64,000 nt of DNA from positions 8,872,001-8,936,000 of the forward strand of contig OX621263.1 in assembly GCA_951640165.1 (NCBI GenBank), in the 5' to 3' direction. Below are positions 52,870 to 63,799 of the stretch, piece after piece (within the stretch, counting starts at the first letter, position 1; each line of letters begins with the position of its first letter). This DNA is from Pseudoips prasinana (lineage: Eukaryota > Arthropoda > Insecta > Lepidoptera > Nolidae). Made by a program: the position numbers and the translations under genes. Below the pieces are notes generated by a model that saw only the letters and a list, made by a program, of their open reading frames with translations, was not told the origin of the DNA and made no database searches.

Positions 52870-53477
52870 CTACTACAATCAAACGTAATCTTTGAAATGA
52901 CGTGTCTTTTAAACACTTTATGAAGTAAATTGGGATAACGAAAACTATTTGAATACTCTCTTATCGGTAAAATGGTAAATATTATTAGATTATCATATAA
53001 TTGATGTATTTTTTTAATTCACAAATCACAACAAACACCGCTTTTTACGTGTGTACACGTCAAAAAACAAATGACTGCTGACAGTAGGTGTGACCATACT
53101 CATATCACAATTTACATTATTTTCTACCAAGAGTTACATATTGTTTGTTTTATTATATTTTTCTATGTAATGGTTCAGATGTTTATTAGAAATGTGCTAG
53201 ATGAATCGTATTAATAATATATATCATATCTTTAATTAAAGTGGCTAATCAATGTTATACAAAAACTCATTTTAATTTATCAGTACTTACAGAAAATATA
53301 TTATGTCTAAATCAAATTTGTATAGTAAAATATACTTACCTCGGTGAAGTTATTGACTGACTTGCTTTACTTGTTTTATCCAATTAATATCGTAGGCCTG
53401 TTTTCTTAAAATTATTCTTATATGATTTGTCTTGGTAGCGTATTGTAGGTACATTGAAGATTCCATGGATAACCCAC
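52870..53477. other. Region upstream of Mgat1
   Basis: AT-rich; would contain the promoter if transcription starts near exon 1. No core element could be called with confidence. Confidence 0.3.
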
Positions 53478-54148
53478 TGCGTTTGTTTCGCTGGGTCTTC
53501 TCAGTTGGGGCGCATTGGACCCGGTGGTAGCATTAAAGCGCGACCGTCGTTATTAACATAAGGTCTGTCATAATAACAATACTTTAACATAGACAGAACC
53601 ATTGACAATATGTTGTAAAAATATTAGACTTAAACTAGATAATTAAACTTAAACATAATCTCTTGACACTAACTTGATATGAGCTAGCTAAATATCATTG
53701 CTATTATAAAAAATTTTATAAATGTTTTCATACAATCAATACAATGTGTACTTAAATATCTGTACGGTGCACGTACATGATTTTAATGTTTATAGCAAAT
53801 TATGTTAGAAAAGGCGTTGTTGCGCTTTGATCGCAACCTACATTTGGTACTTAGTGCAATGACATGTAGCAGAACATTTTTATACATTTTTCATATTAGT
53901 GTTCATAAAGACGTGGTTTGATTCGGACGACTTGCATTTTCATTACGATTCATCCCGTGGAACATTCACTGACATTTTACATAAGTATATTTAATTACAC
54001 TGACATTCAATGAACGGTTAACACACCGTACAACATCTGTGTTACTAGAAATAATAATGTATACATTATATTACTACAAACATGTTCTGACTATTTACAA
54101 GCGCTTTTTTAAAGTCTACGTGAATAAAAAACCTTTTTTATTTTTCTT
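53478..54148 (+). repeat. R-A repeat copy with an internal insertion
   Basis: CTGCGTTTGTTTCGCTGGG ... ATTAAAGCGCGACCGTCGTT ... GTACTTAAATATCT, broken at about 53762, resuming TGTTACTAGAAATAATAATG at 54032 and ending in the T-rich tail. Confidence 0.6.
53763..54027. mobile_element. Small TIR insertion inside R-A
   Basis: Begins GTACGGTG and ends CACCGTAC, bounded by AAATATCT and CAACATCT, an imperfect 8-base duplication (6 of 8). Possibly hAT-like. Confidence 0.4.
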
Positions 54149-54216
54149 TATAGGACATTTTTGCTTTATAAGGTCTTATTATTGGGCTTGAATTTTATGT
54201 TTGAACCTATTTAATT

Positions 54217-54425
54217 TTAACAAAAACAATCTACATCATAGATGTTTAAGCACGGGATGGTTTCCAGCTCTACTGCAGTGCTTTGTATTCCGCATATAGC
54301 TCTAATACATCTCTTTGGAGCGTTGAACACTATCTCAATATTTGTAGAATTACCCCATATAGGTATACGACACTTTAGCGGAGGAATGATGTTACAAATA
54401 AACATTTTATACATGAATACCTATC
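54217..54425 (-). mobile_element. CR1-type LINE scrap
   Basis: Minus strand: IWGNSTNIEIVFNAPKRCIR. Same motif as WGNSTNVDAVFRLQKKCIRI at 15.4 kb. Confidence 0.65.
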
Positions 54426-54429
54426 CATT

Positions 54430-55119
54430 AGTTTAGGGCGCGGGACCTTACAGAAACCTTATTATTTATCAACATCATATTCATTTATTTCACTACTGTC
54501 AAGGAGTGAAAAGATTGAATAATGAAGTCAAAGCAGGTATGAATAATTATTCGATAGAACCTGGTGTAACCTTTTACCTATATAGGTAAAAGGTTACACA
54601 TTGATTTAGACTGTGTCTTTAATACGTATAAAGCAAGAGTTGTGATCTGTGTTCAAGTTACTCACTGTCGCGGTATAGACATTACGTACTATAATAAATT
54701 CGTTTTAAACATTTCTTTTACAAAATAATCAAATAAAATATCAAAATTCATGCCTAGTTTCAAAATTTAAAACTAAGTTTATACATTACTTAATTTAAAT
54801 TGAAGCTTATAAAAAATATTATATAAACAACATTTACAATTTTTTTATAAATTTAACCTTTAAGCTCGGTAAAATGAAGTAACATCTCTAATCATTATTT
54901 TTCGAAATAAAAGTAGTTTTTTACGGGCATAGTAATTTTTTATATATAATTCAATTTATTTTGCTGCCACAAAATAAATTGACATCAAATATCGTTTTCA
55001 GGGAAGCTAAAATAAATAAAGCTGACCCAATAAATTGATTTTCAGGACCAGCTAAGGTAAAGTATATAGAAAAGGATTTTTAAATAAATAAATAATTAAT
55101 ATTAATAATAAGCTAAGCC
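54430..55119. other. No gene seen
   Basis: AT-rich, with a small palindrome TGTAACCTTTTACCTATA / TATAGGTAAAAGGTTACA at 54568-54599. Confidence 0.5.
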
Positions 55120-55215
55120 TTGGTGAAAAAAGCGCTTGTAAATAGTCAGAACATGTTTGTAGAAATATAATTAAGTATAGGTAGGTACTTACATAATTAT
55201 TTCTAGTTACATAGG
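55120..55215 (-). repeat. R-A repeat fragment
   Basis: AAAAAAGCGCTTGTAAATAG and CAGAACATGTTTGTAGAAAT. Confidence 0.5.
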
Positions 55216-55367
55216 TTAAGTGTGGTAGTTATGAAAGTATACATTTCTACTATTGTAGTACTATTGCAGTCGTAGACTAGTCTAATAGATATCTGTGTAT
55301 TGCAGTGTGCGATGTGGATAAATGAGGACGTACCACATTGTACATATTATTTTTATTATATTATATA

Positions 55368-55450
55368 CTAGCAACCCGCCCCGGGTTTGCACGGGTATTA
55401 AACAAAAAAATAATTATAAGATGATAATCTGAAAGAGTGTATGATCACTG
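55368..55450 (-). mobile_element. Helitron type 5 3' end
   Basis: CTAGCAACCCGCCCCGGG then TTTGCACGGGTATTAAAC; related to 34143. The 5' limit was not found. Confidence 0.5.
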
Positions 55451-55774
55451 GCACGGAATACAGGCACGAGAATACTGATCAGGGGTTTATAAGGGGGCAA
55501 CGCGATACAGCGGGGACTTATACTATTATACTAAAATAACATAACCCTTTTATACAAACAGACACACACGCACCCAACCCTCGCATACGCACAGAATAAA
55601 AACACTTACCCCCACATGCATCCATAAAATATATATAAACAACTATACCTATTGTTTTAGCCACTTATCCCAATATTATATATAAGGTATATAAGTAGGT
55701 ACTATAAAAAATCACGTTAGTTGTAGCCCACTTAACTTTTAAATATAATTTTTGTAGGTAGGTACTTATTAGCA

Positions 55775-56547
55775 AACATAGAAGAAACAGAATCCTGCAA
55801 ACCACATTTTCAACTTCTCAAAATTTTAACCTTGCCAAGTATCTATATCCTGTGCCTCTAGCACGAGTTCCTGCAGTTTACTTACTCGATCGCACATACA
55901 GTTTCGTCCCATACATTGAGCACCAGAGTTTTAGTTCTTAATAGTTTCCGCGAGAGGCGCTGGTGCTCAATGTATGGGAGGAAACTGTACGTGTGATCGA
56001 GTAAGTAAACTGCAGGAACTCGTGCTAGAGGCACTGGAAAGTTGTAAGTTTGTTCGGCAGCATCCAGAATACTACACCAAAAGAAAAAATTTACAATCTA
56101 TCTTTACACTTAGGCATGGGAATAGATTAAATTTACCAACATCCCATCTATCTATGCACTCTACAAGCCCGTTGGTCATGTCAATAAAAGTCTATAATAA
56201 ACTTCCAGAAGAAATAAAAAAAGAAAAAAAGGATAATACTTTTATTAAAAAACTAAAGCTTTTCTTATGACAGAAAAGCTATTATACTGTTAAAGAATAC
56301 TTGGACTCAAAGAAATAATTCTATAGATCTTGACATTTTAATATTAATCTGATAATATTTTCGCTTTAAATCTTGACATTTTTAAATTAAAATTTGTTAT
56401 ACTTAATAATTCTTACAAATAGCATAAATTATAAAACTTTTTATTATTAACAAAAAGCCTTCTTCCTCTCTTCTACTATGCTGTGCCCGACAGGGTTAAT
56501 TATAAGATATCTGTTATACATTATGGAAGCAATAAATGATTGAGTAT
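55775..56547 (+). mobile_element. CR1-type LINE remnant, split by a foldback MITE
   Basis: Left part encodes ETESCKPHFQLLKILTLPSI then YIL. After the MITE the same frame continues as ESCKFVRQHPEYYTKRKNL, then FTLRHGNRLNLPTSHLS and NKLPEEIKKE. Ends with a 3' UTR at about 56547. Confidence 0.85.
55853..56033. mobile_element. 181-bp foldback MITE with 74-bp arms and CTG target duplication
   Basis: Arms 55853-55926 and 55960-56033 match at 71 of 74 positions, with a 33-base loop. Ends TGCCTCTAGCACGAG. CTG at 55850-55852 and 56034-56036; removing one CTG plus the element restores the LINE frame exactly. Confidence 0.9.
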
Positions 56548-56548
56548 T

Positions 56549-56708
56549 GTTTTTATAGCGGCAACAGAAATACATCATCTGTGAAAGTTTCAACTGTTTA
56601 ACTATCACGGTTCATGAGATACAGCCTGGTGACGGACGGACAGACAAATAGACAGCGGAGTCTTAGTAAAAGGGTACTGTTTTCCCCTTTGGGTATGTAA
56701 CCCTAAAA
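56549..56708 (+). mobile_element. R-B repeat, 3' half
   Basis: GCGGCAACAGAAATACATC, GATACAGCCTGGTGACGG and GGGTATGTAACCCTAAAA. Confidence 0.6.
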
Positions 56709-56754
56709 AAGTAAGTATTAAAGACGAAGCGTCAGATAGGTTTTATGGTCTTAC

Positions 56755-56847
56755 CTTTACTATCCACAAACGGTATCAGGGAAGACGTCCATAAGTCATA
56801 GATGGCGTCATCTATATTAATTGTCGGAAAACCTTCATCGCCATCTT
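56755..56847 (-). CDS. Orphan exon candidate upstream of Mgat1
   Basis: A 93-base stretch lies between an acceptor (TGTATTTCAG) and a donor (AAAG followed by GTAAGA) on the minus strand. Only one frame is open. It reads DGDEGFPTINIDDAIYDLWT, then SSLIPFVDSK, entering in phase 1 and leaving in phase 1. I do not recognise it. It could be an exon of another gene upstream of Mgat1, or an upstream exon of an alternative Mgat1 transcript, because its phase fits exon 2 (it would give an Asp at the junction). It cannot be a normal internal exon between Mgat1 exons 1 and 2, since it lies 5' of exon 1. Confidence 0.45.
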
Positions 56848-56879
56848 CTGAAATACAATATAACTAATGTTAAAAATAA

Positions 56880-57296
56880 GTTGCAGGGAGGCTGAAATGG
56901 CGCTGCTGGGCGCACTGGCCACGCACTATTCTTTTTTTTTCTGGCTCTCGGTGTTGAGTGTTGACAGTGATTGTCTTTTGTCATTGTGATTGTCATAGCT
57001 AAGGAGTTTTTGGCGCCAACGCGGAAAAAGACGCATGTTTCGTTTTCAAAAAGTGGTGTAAATTCGAGGTTTTATGTGTAAATGTGATGGATTTTTAGAC
57101 ATAACATCTTCGAAAACGTACACAAGTGGAGAAAAGTGCCATATTGCCGTGAATTGATTTTCGGTGTTGAATCTAAAACTCCATATAAGCCTCTAGTAAA
57201 GTCTCCACTGCTTTACTGGGGTAAGGTAAGGACTATGACTTGACTGTGACGGACTTTACCTACCTGACATGAACTTAATGACGAAAATTAATGAAA
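56880..57296. other. Unclassified unique-looking stretch
   Basis: Includes GAGTTTTTGGCGCCAACGCG and CTCCACTGCTTTACTGGGG. No ORF or splice pattern I can support. Confidence 0.3.
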
Positions 57297-57415
57297 TCAC
57301 ACTAATATTATAAAGGCGAAAGTTAGTGAGTGTGTGAGTGTGTATGTTTTTTACTTCTTCACGTCTAAACGGCTGGAGCAGTTTTAATAAAATATGGTAT
57401 GGATTTAGCTGTACG
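57297..57415 (+). mobile_element. Helitron type 3, 5' piece
   Basis: TCACACTAATATTATAAAGG to ATGGTATGGATTTAGCTG; the 3' part is missing. Confidence 0.6.
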
Positions 57416-57500
57416 ATTTATGACTTATTAAAAAAAAAACTACTTACTAGATCTCGTTCAAACCAAATTTTTGATGTTAGTTTACATTGTAATGTTCATC
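57416..57500 (+). mobile_element. R-B repeat scrap
   Basis: GATCTCGTTCAAACCAAAT and ATGTTCATCATATAT match the interior of 38126-38707. Confidence 0.5.
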
Positions 57501-57687
57501 ATATATAACGGAGAAACGGGGGTATCGTTGTCTTTAGTCATGATGACGTTATCCACTGAAGGTTGTTTACTCATGGCGATAGTAAAACCCGAAATATGTT
57601 TCGTGAAGTTTTATTCCATAACAATCTTCGATTCAAGGTGCTCCGTACGGTCCGACGCGGCGACGGCTCGAGCGAAAGTGATTTGTA

Positions 57688-57690
<3 letters not shown>

Positions 57691-57722
<32 letters not shown>

Positions 57723-57999
57723 CATGACGCGTGCAGATAGCCTCTCGGCTTTTACTGCTTCACCGGACAGTAGGGGTGAGCGTGGGCTCTAACCGCCTAG
57801 CAAAAATTCAACAACAAACTAAGTACCCGCGCCGGAGGGCGCTCCCTGTGGGGCTCGAACCTCGGCTCTGGGTGGATACTGACGTGGAAAGGGCAAGATA
57901 TCGTGGTTTTAGGGGATTTTTGCAACTGTCGCTCTACGTTAATGCGCGACGCGGGCCTCGCTACCGGTTTAGGTCCGGAGCGGGCGTTCATCGGATCGA
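57691..57999 (-). mobile_element. Retro-insertion with A30 tail and 11-bp target duplication
   Basis: T30 at 57691-57720 on the plus strand (a poly(A) tail on minus), then about 279 GC-rich bases. GATTTGTACTC is at 57680-57690 and again at 58000-58010. The body (GTGAGCGTGGGCTCTAACC, GCTCTGGGTGGATACTGACG) has no coding motif I recognise; probably a 5'-truncated non-LTR element or SINE. Confidence 0.85.
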
Positions 58000-58010
58000 G
58001 ATTTGTACTC

Positions 58011-58040
58011 GACACGTCGGCCGTATTTATACGAAATGTA
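58011..58040 (-). promoter_or_regulatory. Possible TATA-type promoter, minus strand
   Basis: Minus strand reads TTCGTATAAATACGGCCG, a TATA box in GC-rich context. With the retro-insertion removed, a short ORF starting MSKQPSVDNVIMTKDNDTP would lie downstream (about 57575-57500), but it soon enters an R-B repeat. Weak. Confidence 0.25.
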
Positions 58041-58255
58041 CGGTGACAAACATGTTACGTATTTTCTTTGTTCGATGAACGAATGTTAATTAAACTATTG
58101 AAATCATCAATTGTACAAATGTTAAGATGGTTTATAAATCGTAACTTGATTTTTAACACTAAATGCATTAAGTTTAACTAACTATTTAAGAGTAATTTAA
58201 ACAAAGACTTAAAACTACTCCTATGACGCATTTGTTTTTGGTTAATTAATGTTGT

Positions 58256-58623
58256 TGCGCCGATGGGGGACACTAATTTTTCCACTTTGGAAGTTTCTCT
58301 TGCGCAAACTATTCAGTTTAGAAAAAATGATATTAGGAACCTCAATATCATTTTTGAAGACCTATCCATAAATACCCCACATGTATGGGTACGACGAAAA
58401 ATTTATTTTTGATTTTCAGTTCAATATATGGGGAATCCCCAAAATTATTATTCTTTTTCTAGTTTTGTATGAAAATCTTAATGCGGTTCACAGAATACAT
58501 CTACTTACCAAGTTTCAACAGTACAGCTCTTATAGTTTCGGAAAAAAGTGGCTGTGACATACGGACGGATAGACATGACGAATCTATAAAGGTTCCGTGG
58601 TTTGCCATTGGCTACGGAACCCG
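58256..58623 (+). mobile_element. R-B repeat, 3' part
   Basis: ATTTTTCCACTTTGGAAGTT ... TAATGCGGTTCACAGAATAC ... TTGGCTACGGAACCC. Confidence 0.65.
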
Positions 58624-58630
58624 AGAGTTA

Positions 58631-58743
58631 CTATAGTTATTAATATTTTTTCTAACATACAATATATTCTGATATATATACCATCTGAGTAGGTATATAT
58701 AACAGAATATATTGTATGTTAGAAAAAATATTAATAACTATAG
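58631..58743. repeat. Tight hairpin: 52-bp arms, 9-bp loop
   Basis: 58631-58682 and 58692-58743 pair with one mismatch; arm begins CTATAGTTATTAATATTTTT. Confidence 0.9.
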
Positions 58744-59018
58744 AAAAAAAAGTGAAAAGTGACACACTTGCAATACCAAGCTTTATAGTCAGCAAAACGA
58801 ATAAATAATTTTTAGGAAATTGGATTAGGTTTTATAATGATATATTACTGATCTGCCTGACACAAGTTTCAAGACACATATTAAACGTGTACTTATGGCT
58901 AGGGGTTATTATTATACCACTAAAGAGTACATAGCTCGATGGAGATCTTGTAGCCATATAGACATGATTGATTTGTTGAGTTACGTGAACTATCTGTGAC
59001 TATCTGTAATATGATTGC

Positions 59019-59052
59019 TAACATATACTAAATTTAAATTTAGTATATGTTA
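59019..59052. repeat. Perfect 34-bp palindrome
   Basis: TAACATATACTAAATTT followed directly by its reverse complement. Confidence 0.9.
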
Positions 59053-59137
59053 ATATGTAACATATTCAAAATGAATAATGTTATTGTTTCGATGTTTTTC
59101 TTTTGTTTCCTAAATATAATCTAAATTAATATTTATT

Positions 59138-59622
59138 CAGACAACCGATCGAGCAGATATTGTGTTTGCCTACTAAATAATTACTTTAAGTGAATCAAAT
59201 CCAATGTTCATGCCCGCTTGAGTATGTTTCGCCGGACCGTCTCAACTGGGCCGTGTTGAAACCGGTAGTAGATGAACCTGCTGAGTTTGTTTCGCTGGGT
59301 CTTCCCAGTTGGGGCGCATTGGATCGGGTGGTAGCATTAAAGCGCGACCGTCGTTTTAATAATATACTCCTATGTCCGTTATAATAATATACTGAATTCA
59401 TACCTTAATATTGACAAAACCATTCAGACAATATGTAGTAAAATATAAATTTCAATAAATGAACCTAAACATAATCTCCTTGACAATAACTTAGCTAGCT
59501 AAATATAACTACAATTATAAAATAATTTGTATAAACGTTTTAACCTTCCGTGTACCTAAATATCTGCAATAAGTAACTAGAAATAATAACTATATTACTA
59601 AAAACCTTTTTTTATTTTTATT
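59138..59622 (+). repeat. R-A repeat, long copy
   Basis: ACAACCGATCGAGCAGATAT ... AAAGCGCGACCGTCGTTTTA ... AAAACCTTTTTTTATTTTTA. Its tail runs straight into the G/T array. Confidence 0.65.
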
Positions 59623-59635
59623 TGGTTGATTTGAT

Positions 59636-62600
59636 TTCGGTTTTCGTTTTGGTTGTGGTTGTAGTTGTGGTTGTGGTTGTGGTTTTGGTTGTGGTTGTGG
59701 TTGTGGTTTTGGTTGTGGTTGTGGTTGTGGTTGTGGTTGTGGTTGTGGTTGAGGTTGTGGTTGTGGTTTTGGTTTTGGTTTTGGTTTTGGTTTTGGTTTT
59801 GGTTTTGGTTTTGGTTTTGGTTTTGGTTTTGGTTTTGGTTTTGGTTTTGGTTTTGGTTTTGGTTTTGGTTTTGGTTTTGGTTTTGGTTTTGGTTTTGGTT
59901 GTGGTTGTGGTTGTGGTTGTGGTTTTAGTTTTGTTTTTGGTATTGGTTTTGGTATTGGTTTTGGTTTTGCTTTTGGTTTTTTTGGTGTGGTTGTAGTTGT
60001 GGTTGTGGTTTTGGTTTTGGTTTTGCTTTTGGAATTGGTTTTGGTTTTGGTATTGGTTTTGGTTTTGGTATTGGTTTTGGTTTTGTTTTTTTGTATTGGT
60101 TTTGGGTTTGCTTTTGGCTTTTTTGGTGTGGTTGTAGTTGTGGTTGTGGTTGTGGTTGTGTTTGTGGTTTTGCTTTTGCTTTTGGTATTGGTTTTGGTTT
60201 TGGTTTTGCTTTTGGTTTTGGTTTTGGTTTTAGTTTTGGTTTTGGTTGTGGTTGTGGTTGTGGTTTTGTTTTTTTTTTAGTATTGGTTTTGATTTTGGTT
60301 TTGGTTTTGGTTTTGCTTTTGATTTTGGTTTTGGTTTTGGTTTTGGTTTTGGTTTTGGTTTTGTTTTTGGTTTTGGGTTTTGTTTTGGTTTTAATTTTAT
60401 TTGTGTGGTTATAGTTGTGGTTGTTGTTGTGGTTGTGGTCTTGGTTGTGGTTGTGGTTGTGGTTTTGGTTTCGCTTTTGGTTTTGGATTTGCTTTTGGTA
60501 TTGGTTTTGGTTTTGGTTTTAGTATTGGTTTTGGTTTTGATTTTGGTTTTTTTGGTGCGGTTGTAGTTATGGTTTTGATTTTGATTTGAATTTTGATTTT
60601 GATTTTGGTTTTGGTTTTGGTTTTAATTTTGGTTTTTTTGGTGCGGTTGTAGTTGTGGTTTTGATTTTGATTTCAATTTTGATTATGATTTCGATTTCGA
60701 TTTCGATTTTGATTTCGATTTCGATTTCGATTTTGATTTCGATTTCGATTTCGATTTCGATTTCGATTTTGGTTTTGGTTTTAGTTTTGGTTTTAGTATT
60801 GGTTTTGGTTTTAATTTTGGTTTTTTTGGTGTGGTTGTAGTTGTGGTTGTGGTTGTGGTTGTGGTTGTGGTTGTGGTTTTGGTTTTAGTTTTAGTTTTAG
60901 TTTTGATTTTGGTTGTGGTTGTGGTTGTGGTTTTGGTTTTGCTTTTGGAATTGGTTTTGGTTTTGGTATTGGTTTTGGTTTTGGTTTCTGTTTTGTTTTT
61001 GGTTTTAGTTTTGGTTTTGGTTTTGTTTTGTTTGGTGTGGTTGTAGTTGTGGTTGTGGTTGTGGTTTTGCTTTTGGTTTTTGTTTTGCTTTTGGTATTGG
61101 TATTGGTTTTGGTTTTAGTATTGGTTTTGGTTTTGATTTTGGTTTTTTTGGTGTGGTTGTAGTTGTGGTTGTGGTTTTGATTTTGATTTTGGTTTTGCTT
61201 TTGCTTTTGGTTTTAGTTTTGGTTTTGGTTCTGGTTTTGATTTTGGTTTTGGTTTTGCTTTTGGTTTTTTTTGGTGTGGTTGTAGTTGTGGTTTTTTTGG
61301 TGTGGTTGTAGTTGTGGTTGTGGTTGTGGTTTTAGTTTTGGTTTTGGTTTTGGTTGTGGTTGTGGTTTTGTTGGATTTTTGTTTGTATTTGGTTTTGGTT
61401 ATGGTTTTGATTTTGGTTTTGGTTTTGCTTTTGGTATTGGTTTGGTTTTGATTTTGGTTTTTTTGGTGTGGTTGTAGTTGTGGTTGTGGTTGTGGTTGTG
61501 GTTTTAGTTTTGGTTTTGGTTGTGGTTGTGGTTTTGTTGATTTTTGTTTGGTTTTGGTTTTGGTTTTGGTTTTGATTTTGGTTTTGATTTTGCTTTTGGT
61601 ATTGGTTTGGTTTTGATTTTGGTTTTTTTAGTGTGGTTGTAGTTGTGGTTGTGGTTGTGGTTTTGGTTTTGCTTTTGGTTTCGTTTTGCTTTTGGTATTA
61701 GTTTTGGTTTTAGTATTGGTTTTGGTTTTGATTTTGGTTTTTTTGGTGTGGTTGTAGTTGTGGTTTTTTTTGGTGTGGTTATAGTTGTGGTTGTGGTTGT
61801 GGTTTTAGTTTTGGTTTTGGTTTTGGTTGTGGTTGTAGTTTTGTTGGTTTTTTGTTTGGTTTTGGTTTTGATTTTGGTTTTTGTTTTGCATTTGGTATTG
61901 GTTTTGGTTTTGACTTTGGTTTTTTTGGTGTGGTTGTAGTTGTGGTTGTGGTTTTGGTTTTGCTTTTGGTTTCGTTTTGCTTTTGGTATTGGTTTTGGTT
62001 TTAGTATTGGTTTTGATTTTGGTTTTTTTGGTGTGGTTGTAGTTGTGGTTGTGGTTTTAATTTTGATTTTGGTTTTGGTTTTGCTTTTGGTTTTAGTTTT
62101 GGTTTTGGTTTTGGTTTTCATTTGGGTTTTGGTTTTGCTTTTGGTTTTTATGGTGTGGTTGTAGTTGTGGTTTTATTGGTGTGGTTGTAGTTGTGGTTGT
62201 GGTTGTGGTTGTGGTTTTGGTTTTGGTTGTGGTTGTGGTTTTGTTGGTTTTTTGTTTGTATTTGGTTTTGGTTTTGATTTTGGTTTTGGTTTTGCTTTTG
62301 GTATTGGTTTGGTTTTGATTTTGGTTTTTTTGGTGTGGTTGTAGTTGTGGTTGTGGTTGTGGTTTTAGTTTTGGTTTTGGTTGTGGTTGTGGTTTTGTTG
62401 GTTTTTGTTTGGTTTTGGTTTTGATTTTGGTTTTGGTTTTGCTTTTGGTATTGGTTTGGTTTTGATTTTGGTTTTTTTAGTGTGGTTGTAGTTGTGGTTG
62501 TGGTTGTGGTTTTGCTTATGGTTTCGTTTTGCTTTTGGTATTAGTTTTGGTTTTAGTATTGGTTTTGGTTTTGATTTTGGTTTTTTTGGTGTGGTTGTAG

Positions 62601-63048
62601 TTGTGGTTTTTTTTGGTGTGGTTGTAGTTGTGGTTGTGGTTGTGGTTTTAGTTTTGTTTTTGGTTTTGGTTGTGGTTGTGGTTTTGTTGGTTTTTTGTTT
62701 GGTTTTGGTTTTGATTTTGGTTTTTGTTTTGCTTTTGGTATTGGTTTTGGTTTTGACTTTGGTTTTTTTGGTGTGGTTGTAGTTGTGGTTGTGGTTTTGG
62801 TTTTGCTTTTGCTTTTGCTTTTGGTTTCGTTTTACTTTTGGTATTGGTTTTGGTTTTGGTTTTAATATTGGTTTTGATTTTGGTTTTTTTGGTGTGGTTG
62901 TAGTTGTGGTTGTGGTTTTAATTTTGATTTTGGTTTTGCTTTTGGTTTTAGTTTTGGTTTTGGTTTTGGTTTTGGTTTTAGTTTTGGTTTTGATTTTGGT
63001 TTTGGTTTTGCTTTTGGTTTTTTTGGTGTGGTTGTGGTTTTGGTTATT
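59636..63048 (+). repeat. 3.4-kb G/T array of GGTTTT and GGTTGT units
   Basis: Almost only G and T on the plus strand. Runs of GGTTTT (pure at about 59766-59898), GGTTGT blocks, and a GATTTC run at about 60680-60765. Spacer phrases like TTTTTTTGGTGTGGTTGTAG recur. From about 61141 a higher-order unit of about 0.85-0.88 kb repeats about twice. All ORFs here, on either strand, are by-products. Confidence 0.95.
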
Positions 63049-63122
63049 TTATTTCATTTCGTTTCGTTTCGTTTCGTTTCGTTTCATTTCATTTTATTTT
63101 ATTTTACTTTATTTTATTTTTT
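63049..63122 (+). repeat. TTTCG then TTTTA short repeats
   Basis: TTTCGTTTCGTTTCGTTTCG followed by TTTTATTTTATTTTAC, continuous with the G/T array. Confidence 0.9.
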
Positions 63123-63360
63123 CTTTAAAAAAGAAATAATTTCTATGCCGATCCATAATACGAAAATAAGTATTTTGCAACTACCTACAATATTACTTGT
63201 GCACCATAATATAAACTGGCCGCTACGGCCTAAATTCGAACAGGGGAAAATTAGTAATATGTATTTAGACATCTCAATCCAGGGGGACCCGCCGCCTTGG
63301 TCGCCGATCATCGTGATCGTGAGTGATTTTTTTTTATTTAATGTCAGTATAACGGGAATG

Positions 63361-63526
63361 TATAGACGCCAGCACATCAAGTCATCTGTCAAATTTCTCC
63401 AATTGAAAGTGAACCTTATGCTATGTTATCACATAAGCATAAGGTTCACGTTCAATAGAGAAAAGTTGAAAATCTATAAAAGAAATTTGATAGATTGGGG
63501 TAGCTGGATGTGCTGGCGTCTGTACA
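63361..63526. mobile_element. MITE of the 145-bp family, copy C
   Basis: TAGACGCCAGCACATCAAG ... GATGTGCTGGCGTCTGTA; slightly longer than copies A and B because the middle (CTTATGCT...AGCATAAG) is a larger hairpin. Confidence 0.75.
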
Positions 63527-63799
63527 TAGGCGGACTTAATGCCAAAGGCATTTTCCGTTTAATCGATCATCCTTTTAATAGATCATGGCAGGTGCACTAA
63601 GTTTATCTTTAATAAATGTATTTACTTATTGTAATTATAAATAATAATTATTACGAACACTACAATACATACTATATGATGGGACTTCATGGGACACTTC
63701 TGCGTGAAGTTTCTTTGAAATATGGTCACGAACTTTCTTTTTAAACGCTAAGCGAGTCTTAGCCGAATAGATGACGGTAAAAAAATACTAAACCGTTCA

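Noticed and set aside
59636..63048. Telomere or ciliate-type TTTTGG telomeric repeat
   Set aside because: Insect telomeres are TTAGG; units here are mixed and flanked by ordinary sequence on both sides.
59622..63139. Long ORFs of [14 protein letters not shown] and KTKTKT type on both strands
   Set aside because: Translations of the G/T hexamer array; length arises because the repeat has no stop codons in those frames.
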